A program made the translations under genes and the position numbers. A model generated the notes under the pieces. That model was not told the DNA's origin. It ran no database searches and saw only the letters and a list, made by a program, of their open reading frames with translations. Positions 1-7,462 of a DNA stretch of 19,768 nucleotides are shown here, piece by piece. This DNA is from CAZKTF01 sp964555565 (GTDB taxonomy: Bacteria > Planctomycetota > JAJSAM01 > JAKLKS01): contig CAZKTF010000040.1 in assembly GCA_964555565.1 (NCBI GenBank), positions 1 through 19,768 on the forward strand. Direction: 5' to 3'. Within the stretch, counting starts at the first letter, position 1. Each line of letters starts with the position of its first letter.

Positions 1-185
1 CGACGCCGACGCCGGCGTGGTCGAAGCCGTTCTGGCGCGGGGCGCCGAGCGAGCGCCACCTGGTCCCGCCAGAACGCGGTCTCGCGCCCTTCCTCGAAGG
101 CGCGGCGCTCGGCGCGGTGGGCCGCGCAGCCCCCCGCGGCGAGCGCGACGACGGAGGCGGCCAGGAGGCGCGCCGGGGGCCTCAC
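1..185 (-). CDS. Partial lipoprotein, apparently frameshifted
   Basis: The GTG start at 185 overlaps the stop codon of the efflux gene upstream (a shared GTGA), which indicates translational coupling. The first 20 residues form a lipoprotein signal: basic start, hydrophobic core and a lipobox ending AAGGC, with Cys20 as the lipidated residue. The frame then reads about 30 ordinary residues before turning into Arg-rich text with many A/T third positions, which is atypical here. One frame over, after about position 55, every codon ends in C or G and reads GAPRQNGFDHAGVGV. The switch falls on a tandem CTCGCTCG (complement of 46-53). Removing one 4-bp copy restores a single good frame. This is either a real disrupted gene or a sequence error. 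The product cannot be identified from the visible part. Because it follows an efflux outer-membrane gene it could be a transport accessory, but that is only context. Confidence 0.55.
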   Translation of the reverse strand, partial: MRPPARLLAASVVALAAGGCAAHRAERRAFEEGRETAFWRDQVALARRPAPERLRPRRRRR

Positions 186-1588
186 CGGGACCCTCCCGCC
201 GGGGCGTCCCCGGCCGGGAGCGCCGGGGGGGTCACGGCTGCGCCCACGACCTGCTCCAGCATCGCCACGGCCTGCCCGTGGTCGGCGAGCGCCCGGTGGT
301 AGGCGAGCTGGAAGTTCTCCCAGGCGAGGGCCGTCTCGATGGACCCCGCGAGGCTGGCCTTGCCGTCGCGGTAGAGCGCCTCGGCGAGCCGGAGCGACTT
401 CCCGGCCTGGGGGATGAGCGTGTCCCGGTACAGGAGCGCCAGCCGCTCCGCGTTGTTCGCCCGGAAGTACGCCCGCGCCACGGCCGTCCGGACCCGCTCC
501 ACCTCCGCCGCCCGGTCGAAGGCCGCGGCGTCCCGGAGCGCGTCGGCCTCGCGGACCCTCGCGGTCCTCGCCGGGAACCAGATCGGGACGCTCAGCCCGA
601 GGAGGACCGTCCGCCCGTCCCGGAAGGTCCCCCGCGCCGGGTCCTGCATGTCGTTGCGCATCCACTCGGCGCCCACGAGGAGCTCCGGGGCGTACTCCCA
701 CCGGGCCAGGCTCCCCGTCACCGAGGCCTTCTCCAGCTCCAGCCCCGCCGCCGCCAGCTCCTGGCTCCGGGCCTCGGCGAGCCGGAGGACCTCGGGGAGC
801 GGGGTGGCGACGGGGACGAGGCCCACGGGCTCCACGGGGCCGAGCGGCGTCCCGGGCGGGAGGGCGAGGAGGCCCCGCAGGCGCTGCTCCTCGGCCCGGC
901 GCAGCTCCTCCAGGAGCGTGAGGTCGTAGCCCGCCTGCGCGAGGAGCGCGCGGGCGCGGAACTCCTCGGGGAGCTTGGTCCGCCCGGTGTCGAGGTCGCC
1001 GGCGGCGACGGTCGCGTAGCGCGCGAGGATCTCCCGGGTGGCGGCCACGACCTCGCGGGCGCGGTCCAGGTACTGGAGTTCGTGGAACGCGTCCCGGGCC
1101 TCCACGACCGCGTCGCGCAGCGCCGCGTCGTAGTGGACGCGCGCGAGGGCCGCCTCCTTCACCGCCAGGTCCCCCTCGAGGGCGATGCGCGCGGGGAACG
1201 GGATCGCCTGCGTCAGCATCGTCTCGACCCGGGCGCGACCGTCGGGGAAGTCCGCGTCCCTCGTGAACTTCCGGAACTGGACCATGGGGTCGGGGAGCGT
1301 CAGCGCCTGGGGGTGCTTCTCGAGCGCCGCCTTCCAGCGCGCGCGCGCCGCGGCGACGGACGGATTGCGGTCGAGGACCGCCGCGACGACCCGCTCGAGG
1401 GTCACCCGGGCCAACAGGTCGCGGGCGAGGTCTCCCGCCTCCGCGGCCGGCGCGGGCCGCCCCCCGGGGCCGCCGGTCTCCTCCGCGGCAGGGAGTGGCC
1501 GGCCCGGTGGCGGTGGAGCGGCCGTGGCGGCGCACCCCGCGAGGAGGAGCGCGGCGGCGAGGCCCGGACGGAAGCGGGGAGGAGGCAT
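182..1588 (-). CDS. TolC/CzcC-family outer-membrane efflux lipoprotein
   Basis: A 468-residue protein, a usual length for the outer-membrane efflux protein (OEP) family. These proteins form the trimeric exit duct of RND-type metal or drug pumps. Residues 1-19 are a lipoprotein signal with lipobox LAGC (Cys19), followed by a Pro/Ala/Gly-rich linker to about residue 50. The rest is helical and heptad-like, as in OEP barrels with coiled-coil periplasmic tunnels. The segment LTLPDPMVQFRKF (about 97-108) followed by TQAIPFPARIALEGD (126-140) resembles the 'Q-x-I-PFP-x-(K/R)' signature of the CzcC/CusC branch. I chose the ATG at 1588 because it gives a complete signal peptide; the reading frame stays open far upstream with no protein-like content. 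The gene is divergent from the zinc-ribbon gene and coupled to the partial lipoprotein downstream. No RND pump or adaptor is visible, so the substrate is unknown. Confidence 0.88.
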   Translation of the reverse strand: MPPPRFRPGLAAALLLAGCAATAAPPPPGRPLPAAEETGGPGGRPAPAAEAGDLARDLLARVTLERVVAAVLDRNPSVAAARARWKAALEKHPQALTLPDPMVQFRKFTRDADFPDGRARVETMLTQAIPFPARIALEGDLAVKEAALARVHYDAALRDAVVEARDAFHELQYLDRAREVVAATREILARYATVAAGDLDTGRTKLPEEFRARALLAQAGYDLTLLEELRRAEEQRLRGLLALPPGTPLGPVEPVGLVPVATPLPEVLRLAEARSQELAAAGLELEKASVTGSLARWEYAPELLVGAEWMRNDMQDPARGTFRDGRTVLLGLSVPIWFPARTARVREADALRDAAAFDRAAEVERVRTAVARAYFRANNAERLALLYRDTLIPQAGKSLRLAEALYRDGKASLAGSIETALAWENFQLAYHRALADHGQAVAMLEQVVGAAVTPPALPAGDAPAGGSR

Positions 1589-1756
1589 GCCCCCCGCCCC
1601 CCCGCACACCCCGTTCCGCCTCGTCGCGGGGGGGGCCACGGGCACGGATGTGGCGGATCCGCCGGGACGGGCGGGGGGGGTGTCGCAGATGCCACACCTC
1701 CGCGGCGGGGGCCGCATTGCCACGGCGGCCCGGGAGGACCCGGCGATACTTCCCGG

Positions 1757-2410
1757 ATGCCCTACTGCCCGCAGTGCGGGACGAACCTCGGGGAGGACGC
1801 CCGGGGCTGCACGTGCGGCTGGCGCTCCTCCCGCCGCACGCTCTGGATCGTGCTCTCGATCGTCGGCGGCCTCCTCGTCCTCGTCTGCGGCGGGTGCCTC
1901 ACGATCTCCTGGCTCGCGATCCGCGGGCTCCAGGCCCATGCCACCCCCGCGCTTCTCCTCCAGTACCGGATCCAGGTCGTGCAGTACGCCCGGACGCACG
2001 GGGGGGTGTTGCCGGGGACGCTGGAGGCCGCGCTCGCGGATCCCGTCGAGCCGCCCGGGGAGGCCCCGGGAGCGCCGCCGCGGCGGCACAGGCGGATCCG
2101 ACTGGAGGGAGGAGGCGGGCGGGCGGTGGACTCCTGGCTCCGGGGGGTGCGGTACACAGTGCGCGCCGACGGGACCTTCGAGATCCGCAGCGCCGGCCCG
2201 GACGGGGCCATGGACGGCCCCGACGACGTGGTCGAGGTGGGCCGCCCGGGCGAGGACCTCGACGCGCTGGGGAAGGAACTCGAGCGGCGGTTCGAGGAGG
2301 TCGGCCGCCGGGCCTTCGGCTTCGGCGGGGGCGGGGAGGAGGTCGTGCCGGAGGGGACCGGGGAGAAGCCGGGACCCGCCGAGCCGCCCCCCGCGGAGAA
2401 GCCGAAGTAG
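1757..2410 (+). CDS. Zinc-ribbon membrane protein with GspG-like C-terminal domain
   Basis: A 217-residue protein starting at ATG 1757. Residues 4-20 hold a short zinc ribbon (Cys4-x2-Cys7 ... Cys18-x-Cys20). A strong transmembrane helix follows at about 30-54. Residues 63-160 resemble the C-terminal half of type II secretion major pseudopilins: a helical 'QYRIQVVQYARTHGGVLP' stretch (70-86), then DSWLRGVRYTV (125-135), then FEIRSAGPDGAMDGPDDV (141-158). The last part matches the 'S-x-GxDG...DD' loop that binds calcium in GspG. The tail after 190 is low-complexity Gly/Glu/Pro. There is no prepilin cleavage motif, so it is probably a fixed membrane protein with the ribbon on one side and the pseudopilin-like domain on the other. 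The exact function is unknown. The domain calls come from motifs and are inferences. It lies 57 nt upstream of the next gene on the same strand. Confidence 0.8.
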   Translation: MPYCPQCGTNLGEDARGCTCGWRSSRRTLWIVLSIVGGLLVLVCGGCLTISWLAIRGLQAHATPALLLQYRIQVVQYARTHGGVLPGTLEAALADPVEPPGEAPGAPPRRHRRIRLEGGGGRAVDSWLRGVRYTVRADGTFEIRSAGPDGAMDGPDDVVEVGRPGEDLDALGKELERRFEEVGRRAFGFGGGGEEVVPEGTGEKPGPAEPPPAEKPK

Positions 2411-2467
2411 GCCAGGGACGCGCCCCGTCCCCGGGGACTCTTCCCGCGTGGCGGGAGGGGGGATACA

Positions 2468-2980
2468 TTGCCGGACATGCACGCCGACGACCGCGCGCCG
2501 CCGGACGGCCCCGGGCCGGCGCCCCCACCGGTCCCGGGAGCCCCGCGCCCCCCCTCGGCCCTCCAGGCGTGGCTCGTGGCCGGCCTCCTCGGGGCCTGCG
2601 GCGCCGCGGTCTTCCTCCTCGGGAAGTTCGGCGGGGACCGGGTCTCCCCGGACGACGAGCGGGCGCTCCTCCGGACCGTGGTGGCCCTCCTCTGCTTCTG
2701 GGCCGGGTTCCTCTGGCTACTGCTCCACCGGACCCGCTGCGAGCTCGCCGAAATGCGCTCGACGATGGGGGACCTCCGCTGGGGCGCGGAGACCGTGCGC
2801 CAGCGCGAGGCGGTGGACCTGCTGCTCCGCGCCGTCCGCCTGGCGGACCGCCGGGTCGTGGATACCGCCTACAAGAACCTCCGCCGGATCACCGGGCAGG
2901 ACTTCGGCGAGGACGCCCGCGCCTGGGAGCGGTGGTGGTCCGGGGCGCGGGAGACCTTCGTGCGCCCGGGGAAGGGCTAA
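2468..2980 (+). CDS. Small two-helix membrane protein with ITGQDFG C-terminal motif
   Basis: A 170-residue hypothetical protein. A Pro-rich N-terminus (to about 30) is followed by two transmembrane helices at roughly 32-53 and 68-86, then a soluble helical tail. The tail carries AVDLLLRAVRLADRRVVD, then NLRRITGQDFG (137-147) and AWERWW (152-157). I recognise this ending as a motif recurring at the end of HEAT-like repeat segments in planctomycete proteins, where a 'L-x-x-(I/L)-TGQDFG-x-D-x-x-x-W-x-x-WW' block follows helical repeats; the family attribution is from memory. The purine-rich GGGAGGGG at 2453-2460 lies about 9 nt before the TTG at 2468 and 18 nt before an in-frame ATG at 2477, so TTG is preferred. 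Either start gives the same domains. It is followed after 1 nt by the stress-protein gene, probably co-transcribed. Confidence 0.75.
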   Translation: MPDMHADDRAPPDGPGPAPPPVPGAPRPPSALQAWLVAGLLGACGAAVFLLGKFGGDRVSPDDERALLRTVVALLCFWAGFLWLLLHRTRCELAEMRSTMGDLRWGAETVRQREAVDLLLRAVRLADRRVVDTAYKNLRRITGQDFGEDARAWERWWSGARETFVRPGKG

Positions 2981-2981
2981 C

Positions 2982-3419
2982 TTGCGCTTCCGCCGCGTGC
3001 TCGTCCCCGTGGACCTCGCGCCCGAGACCGCGCTCGTGGTCCGCGCGGCCGTGGACCTCGCCCGGGGCCCGGGGGCGCGCGTGCGCCTGTTGCACGTCTT
3101 CGACCGCCGTGCCGTGGAGGACGTCTACAAGCTCCACGGGCTCCGCGAGGAGGAGGCCCGTTCCCGGATGCGCGTCAAGGCGGAGGCGGCCGTGGAGCGC
3201 CTCCGCGCCGGGGTCCGTCGGCGCGGCCTCGGCCTGGACACCCGGTACCGCTCCGGGCTCCCGGCCCAGGAGATCCTCGAGGAGGCGGCCGCGTGGAAGG
3301 CGGACCTGCTGGTCCTCGGGCGCAGGCGGCGGAGCGGCCTCGCCCACTTCCTCTACGGGGCCACCGCGGACGGCGTCGTCCGCGACGCTCCCTGCGCGGT
3401 GCTGGTGATCGCGTCGTAG
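2982..3419 (+). CDS. Universal stress protein (UspA family)
   Basis: A 145-residue single-domain Usp, typical in length. The first strand reads FRRVLVPVDL (residues 3-12), where the Asp usually contacts the nucleotide. The C-terminal part holds DLLVLGRRRRSGLAHFLYG, then ATADGVVRDAPCAVLVI, matching the conserved C-terminal half of the fold. ATP-binding Usps carry G-x2-G-x9-G-(S/T). Here the pattern is G-R-R-R-x9-G-A-T, so the second glycine is Arg and the Ser/Thr is displaced, which makes nucleotide binding uncertain. The TTG start at 2982 is needed to keep the first beta strand, and it sits 5 nt after a GGGGAAGGG purine run. It begins 1 nt after the upstream stop codon, so the two genes are probably translated together. 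Usp proteins are cytoplasmic and often bind nucleotides under stress or growth arrest. Confidence 0.88.
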   Translation: MRFRRVLVPVDLAPETALVVRAAVDLARGPGARVRLLHVFDRRAVEDVYKLHGLREEEARSRMRVKAEAAVERLRAGVRRRGLGLDTRYRSGLPAQEILEEAAAWKADLLVLGRRRRSGLAHFLYGATADGVVRDAPCAVLVIAS

Positions 3420-3430
3420 GGCGGGACCAC

Positions 3431-3573
3431 GGGGTCAGACCCCAGGCGCCGAGTGCGGGTGCTGAGGAGCACAGGGGTCAGACCCCAGTCGTTTGCAAAC
3501 GCTGGGGTCGGACCTCGGGCGCCAGCGAGCGGCGCAGCACGCCGAGTGCACTCGGCGCCTGGGGTCTGACCCC
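3431..3573. repeat. 26-bp perfect inverted repeat (arms 3431-3456 and 3548-3573)
   Basis: The left arm begins GGGGTCAGACCCCAGGCGCC and ends GAGTGC. The right arm is its exact reverse complement. The arms themselves contain the odd-length palindrome GGGGTC-A-GACCCC. The right arm overlaps an 18-bp perfect palindrome at 3540-3557 (GCCGAGTG|CACTCGGC core). The 91-bp interior contains a further palindromic module. The structure looks like a MITE- or REP-type dispersed element built of nested hairpins, with no coding capacity. It lies between the Usp gene and the polyprenyl synthase gene. Confidence 0.85.
3474..3516. repeat. Palindromic module A centred on GTTTGCAAAC
   Basis: GGGGTCAGACCCC (3474-3486) is followed by CAG-type spacer bases, the perfect 10-bp palindrome GTTTGCAAAC (3491-3500), and then a degenerate inverted copy, GGGGTCGGACCTC (3504-3516). 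GACCCCAG (3481-3488) pairs with CTGGGGTC (3502-3509), so the whole module can fold into one long hairpin. The AT-rich centre stands out in this genome. Confidence 0.8.
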
Positions 3574-3616
3574 TTGGAGAAGGCACTGTTTGCAAACGCC
3601 CGAGGTCTGACCCCCC
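3561..3616. repeat. Palindromic module B, second copy of the same layout
   Basis: It has the same order of parts as module A: GGGGTCTGACCCC (3561-3573), a longer spacer, GTTTGCAAAC (3588-3597), then GAGGTCTGACCCC (from 3603). The stretch from GCCCGAGGTC onward is an inverted, nearly identical copy of GGACCTCGGGCG in 3510-3521, so modules A and B also relate to each other as inverted repeats. The remaining 3617-3696 before the next gene is C-rich, with no recognisable promoter or Shine-Dalgarno. Confidence 0.75.
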
Positions 3617-3696
3617 GGAGCCAGTGGCGAACTTGGGCCCCTGTGTCCCGGCGGCTATCCTCGCCTCCCCCAGGCACCCGAGGCTCCCCTCCCCCC

Positions 3697-4713
3697 ATGG
3701 AGCGCACCGGCACCCTCCCCGCGAGCACCCTCGCGGACCTCCTCGCCCCCCTCGGGGACGACCTCCGCGCTGTGGAGGAGCTGCTCCGCGGCACCCTGGA
3801 CTCCCCGCTCCCCCAGGTGCGGGAGATGGTCGCCCACAGCCACCGGTTCGCGGGGAAGCGGCTCCGGCCCGCCGTGGTGCTGCTGGCGGGGCGCGCCGGC
3901 GGGAAGGCGGTCCCGGACCTCGTCCCCGTGGCCGTCGTGGTGGAGATGATCCACACGGCCACCCTGGTCCACGACGACGTGCTGGACGAGGCCCTGCTGC
4001 GCCGCCGCGTGGAGTCCTGCAACGCCCTCTACGGGAACGAGGGGGCGGTCCTCCTCGGCGACTTCCTCTTCGCCACGGCCTTCGCGCTCAGCGCGTCCCT
4101 GGAGGACCGGACGGTCTCGCGGTACCTCGCGCGCGTGACCGCCGAGGTGTGCCAGGGGGAGGTCCTCCAGAACCGCGAACGGGGCAACCTGGACCTGCCC
4201 GAGGACCGCTACTTCGAGATCATCCGGCGAAAGACCGCCCTCCTGTACGCCGCGGCGGGCGAGATGGGGGCCCGGACCGCGGGGGCGTCCGAGGCCTCGG
4301 TGCGGGCGCTCCACGCCTACGGGATGGGGATCGGGCTGGCCTTCCAGATCGTGGACGACTGCCTCGACGTGGACGGGGACGAGGAGGAGGTCGGGAAGTC
4401 CCTCGGGACCGACGTGGCCAAGGGGAAGGTGACCCTCCCGGTGATCCACTTCCTCGGCACCGCGCCCCCCTCCGAGCGGGACGCGATGCGGCGCATCCTC
4501 TCCGCCCCGGCGGCGGTCGGGGACCGGGTGCCGCGCGAGGCCCGCGAGCGCGTGAGGGGGCTCCTCCGGGCGCGGGGCTCCATCGCCTTCGCGATGCGGC
4601 GGGCCGACGGGATCGTGCAGGAGGCGCGGGAGATCCTGGGCGTCCTGCCGGCCTCCCCGGCGCGGGACGCCCTCCACGGGCTCGCGGAATACGTCCTGCT
4701 GCGGAACCGGTAG
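3697..4713 (+). CDS. Long-chain polyprenyl diphosphate synthase
   Basis: A 338-residue trans-prenyltransferase that extends allylic diphosphates with isopentenyl diphosphate, most likely to make the menaquinone side chain. Signatures in order: GKRLRP (53-58, diphosphate binding), the first Asp-rich motif HDDVLDE (Asp93, Asp94, Asp97), a trailing RRR, the helix EVCQGEVLQNRERGN (150-164), RRKTA (177-181), and the second Asp-rich motif QIVDDCLD (Asp220, Asp221, Asp224). GKSLGTDVAKGKVTLP (233-248) is also standard. The residues four and five before the first motif are small (Ala88, Thr89), as in heptaprenyl/octaprenyl synthases rather than farnesyl or geranylgeranyl synthases. Chain length is an inference (IspB/HepT type). 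The ATG at 3697 is chosen because in-frame codons upstream run through the palindromic repeats. No Shine-Dalgarno is visible. MqnA, encoded at 12324-13109, supports a menaquinone role. Confidence 0.93.
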   Translation: MERTGTLPASTLADLLAPLGDDLRAVEELLRGTLDSPLPQVREMVAHSHRFAGKRLRPAVVLLAGRAGGKAVPDLVPVAVVVEMIHTATLVHDDVLDEALLRRRVESCNALYGNEGAVLLGDFLFATAFALSASLEDRTVSRYLARVTAEVCQGEVLQNRERGNLDLPEDRYFEIIRRKTALLYAAAGEMGARTAGASEASVRALHAYGMGIGLAFQIVDDCLDVDGDEEEVGKSLGTDVAKGKVTLPVIHFLGTAPPSERDAMRRILSAPAAVGDRVPREARERVRGLLRARGSIAFAMRRADGIVQEAREILGVLPASPARDALHGLAEYVLLRNR

Positions 4714-4819
4714 GGAGTGCGATCCCGCCCCCGGCACGGCCGTTGCTTCACCGGGGTGACAACCGTCTCGTTTCCGGGACGCCGCAGGTAGATTTCCCGA
4801 TGTCCGGAGAGGATCCCGC

Positions 4820-7462
4820 GTGACCGCCGAGGTGCCACCCGCCGACCAGCCTGCCGCCACCCGCGGGCCCACGCTCCGGCTCCTCGCCCGTGCGGGCTTC
4901 GGCTGGCCGGCGGGCCTGCTCCTCGTCGCGGCCCTCGTTCTCGTGGCCGTGGACCGGATCCCGCCCGCCCTGGCGCTCCTCCCGCTCGGGGCCCTCGCGG
5001 CCTTCCTCGCGGTCCGGGCCGCCTCCGAGTGGCCCAGGGTCGGGTACCCCGCCTGCATCCTCGGCGTGGCCTCCTACTCGGTCGCGGCGGGCCTGTTCCA
5101 CGCCGGCGTCCGCTGGACCCGGGAGTGGGAGGCCCTCCGCAACGCGGGAGACCTCCCCGTGGCCGCGGGCGCGAGCCCCTGGTTCGGGCTCGCCCTGGCG
5201 ATCGCCCTCGGAGGGGCCTTCCTCGCGGTCCTGTTCCTCCACGGGGAGACGGTCTGGCGGAACCTCTCCACGGTGCGGCTCGCCGTGGTCACGCTGACGA
5301 CCATCGGGATCGGCGCCGTCGCAGGGACGATGTTCGTCCAGCGCGGGAACGCGGGCCAGCGCCCCGAGGAGGAGAAGCAGTTCATCGAGAAGTTCATGAA
5401 GGGGCAGGGGGGGATCCCCGTCAACGCGGGGTTCATGGTCTCCCCGCCGGACGTGGCGCTGACCCCGCAGGAGAGCGAGTTCATGGCCCGCTTCTCCGCG
5501 ACCTTCGGCGCCGACAAGGCGAAGGAACTCCGGATGGAGATCCTGCACTCGCGCGAGCTCGTGGCGAAGGCGGCGGCCATCGAGGCCCACGTGGACCGGC
5601 GGCGGGAGCACCTGCTCCGGTTCTACGAGCGGTCCGAGGCCATCGGCCTGACCGACATCTTCCGCTCCTGGTGGTTCAACTCCCTCCTCGTCCTGGTCGC
5701 GGTGCAGGTGATCGCGGTCCTGTCCCGGCGCTACCCCTGGGGCTGGTCCAAGGCGGGCTGGGTGATCACGCACAACGGGGTCATCGTGATCCTGCTCGGG
5801 TGCGTCCTCTCGGACGGGTTCCTCCGGGACGGCTTCGCGACCCTCTCCCCGGACGAGGCCACCGACAGGTACTTCGACACCACGGTCGCGGACGCGCAGG
5901 GGAACCCGGTCCCGCGGGAACTGGGTTTCCGCGTGCGGATGCTCGGCACGGACCAGACGTTCCACCACAAGCTCGAGGTCGCCGTCGCGGGGGACGCGGC
6001 CGGCGAGCGGTTCCTCCAGCGGACGGAGCCGCTGCGGCCGGGGGGGGCGATCGAGGTCACGGACCCCGACACCGGGCGACGGTACGAGGTGCGGGTCCTC
6101 GAGGTGCAGGAGCGCGCGCGGCGCGGCCCCGCGGTCTGCCTGGAGTACCTCCACGCCGCGGGCGAGGGGGCATCCGGGAAGGCCGAGCAGGTGATCGGGG
6201 AGCGCTGGCTGCTCTCCGACCCCATGCACTCGGAACTGCTCCCGGGCGGCTTCCTCCGCTACCTGTGGGCCACGAGCGCCGCGGAACTGGACGGGATCCG
6301 GACCGGGGCGGTCCTCGCGGGCCAGGGACGGTACGGGACCCTCTTCGTCAGGCTACCCGGCGGGAAGGGCACCGTGACCGCGAGGGCGGAGCCCGGCCTC
6401 GAGACGGAGGCGCGGGACTCCGACGGCGCGGCCTGGGGCGTGAAGGTGAAGCGCTTCTTCTGGAACCACCGGGTCGGGCGCGAGATGCCGCCCGAGGACG
6501 ACGCCACCGCCCTGGCGATCAACCCGGCGCTGGAGGTGGAGGTCCGCCGCGGGGAGGGGCCCTGGAGCCCGATGCTCGTCTACGGGGACCCGGGGAGACA
6601 GCAGTCCTGGGAGACGATGGCCCATGAGCCCGCCGGGGGGATGACGACCCGGTACGGGAAGGGGGCCGCGGGCGAGTGCTCCTACGCCTTCTCCTTCTCC
6701 CCCCCCTTCCAGCAGTGGCTCCTCGACGCGGCGGGGGCCTCGCGCGTGCTCGTGACCCTGGAGAGGGGGAAGGAGCCGGTGGCCGTGGACTTCTCCAGGC
6801 CGGGCACGAGGGCGCCGCTGGGGAGGGCCGGGGAGTTCACGGTGCGCCTGCGCGACGCCGTCCCCGGCGAGACGGTCCAGTCCCTCCCGCCGGAGACCGA
6901 CGAGGAGTACCTCGAGGCCTCCCTCCGGGCCCTGGAAGGAGGCGGGTCCCCCCCCCCGACGACCATGGCCGCGCGGCTGCAGCTGACGGAGCTGGACCGG
7001 AACGGGAAGACGCTCCGCACCCGGAGCGACTGGATGTTCCCCTCCGGCCGCGAGGTGGATCACGGGCACGGCCTGGCGTCCGACGACGGGCGGCTCCGCC
7101 TGGAACTCATCGAGACGAACGCCGCGGCCATGTACCGGAGCGCCCTCGAGGTCCAGAGCCTCAAGCAGAACCCGGACGGGAGCGCGCGCGTCCTCGCCCG
7201 CCAGGTGGTGCGCGTGAACAACCCGCTCCAATGGGCGGGCTACGCCTTCTTCCAGTCGGAGTTCAACGGCGGCGACGATCAGACGCCGCCGTCCAGCGGC
7301 TTCCGCGTGAAGTACGACCGCGGGGTCCCGACGGTCTACGCCGGTTTTCTCGTCCTGACAGCGGGTGTGATGATGATGCTCTGGTTCGATCCCCTGTTCC
7401 GCCGGCGCCGGGGCGCCGCGGGGGAGGGGGGGAGAGGAACGGTCGATGGACCTCCAGCGTAG
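4820..7462 (+). CDS. resB: Cytochrome c biogenesis protein ResB (Ccs1), enlarged
   Basis: An 880-residue membrane protein of System II cytochrome c maturation. ResB/Ccs1 works with CcsA to move haem across the membrane and attach it to apocytochromes. The core matches the family: LSTVRLAVVTLTTIGIGAVAGT...Q (149-174, first core helix), DIFRSWWFNSLLVLVAVQVI (279-298, second), GWVITHNGVIVILLGCVLS (313-331, third, with His318 as a likely haem ligand), a large extracytoplasmic domain to about 840 ending VNNPLQWAGYAFFQSEF, and a last helix at about 841-861. Before the core lies an extra region of about 145 residues with roughly four more membrane helices (31-47, 50-66, 78-93, 121-141). Ordinary ResB proteins are about 400-550 residues, so both the N-terminus and the soluble domain are large. 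The GTG start at 4820 is preceded by GGAGAGGA. The 3' end overlaps ccsA by 17 nt. Confidence 0.9.
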   Translation: MTAEVPPADQPAATRGPTLRLLARAGFGWPAGLLLVAALVLVAVDRIPPALALLPLGALAAFLAVRAASEWPRVGYPACILGVASYSVAAGLFHAGVRWTREWEALRNAGDLPVAAGASPWFGLALAIALGGAFLAVLFLHGETVWRNLSTVRLAVVTLTTIGIGAVAGTMFVQRGNAGQRPEEEKQFIEKFMKGQGGIPVNAGFMVSPPDVALTPQESEFMARFSATFGADKAKELRMEILHSRELVAKAAAIEAHVDRRREHLLRFYERSEAIGLTDIFRSWWFNSLLVLVAVQVIAVLSRRYPWGWSKAGWVITHNGVIVILLGCVLSDGFLRDGFATLSPDEATDRYFDTTVADAQGNPVPRELGFRVRMLGTDQTFHHKLEVAVAGDAAGERFLQRTEPLRPGGAIEVTDPDTGRRYEVRVLEVQERARRGPAVCLEYLHAAGEGASGKAEQVIGERWLLSDPMHSELLPGGFLRYLWATSAAELDGIRTGAVLAGQGRYGTLFVRLPGGKGTVTARAEPGLETEARDSDGAAWGVKVKRFFWNHRVGREMPPEDDATALAINPALEVEVRRGEGPWSPMLVYGDPGRQQSWETMAHEPAGGMTTRYGKGAAGECSYAFSFSPPFQQWLLDAAGASRVLVTLERGKEPVAVDFSRPGTRAPLGRAGEFTVRLRDAVPGETVQSLPPETDEEYLEASLRALEGGGSPPPTTMAARLQLTELDRNGKTLRTRSDWMFPSGREVDHGHGLASDDGRLRLELIETNAAAMYRSALEVQSLKQNPDGSARVLARQVVRVNNPLQWAGYAFFQSEFNGGDDQTPPSSGFRVKYDRGVPTVYAGFLVLTAGVMMMLWFDPLFRRRRGAAGEGGRGTVDGPPA

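Noticed and set aside
17..1756. Long plus-strand open frame upstream of the zinc-ribbon gene
   Set aside because: It is antisense to the efflux gene and Arg/Pro/Gly-rich. The true start is the ATG at 1757, where the zinc ribbon begins.
3420..3630. CRISPR array in the repeat region
   Set aside because: Repeats are palindromic, unevenly spaced and partly inverted, with no regular spacers and no cas genes.
3493..3696. N-terminal extension of the polyprenyl synthase
   Set aside because: These codons pass through the palindromic repeats and add no conserved residues. The enzyme is full length from 3697.
4714..4819. Promoter upstream of resB
   Set aside because: TTGCTT and TAGATT words occur, but at spacings that do not fit a sigma70 promoter.
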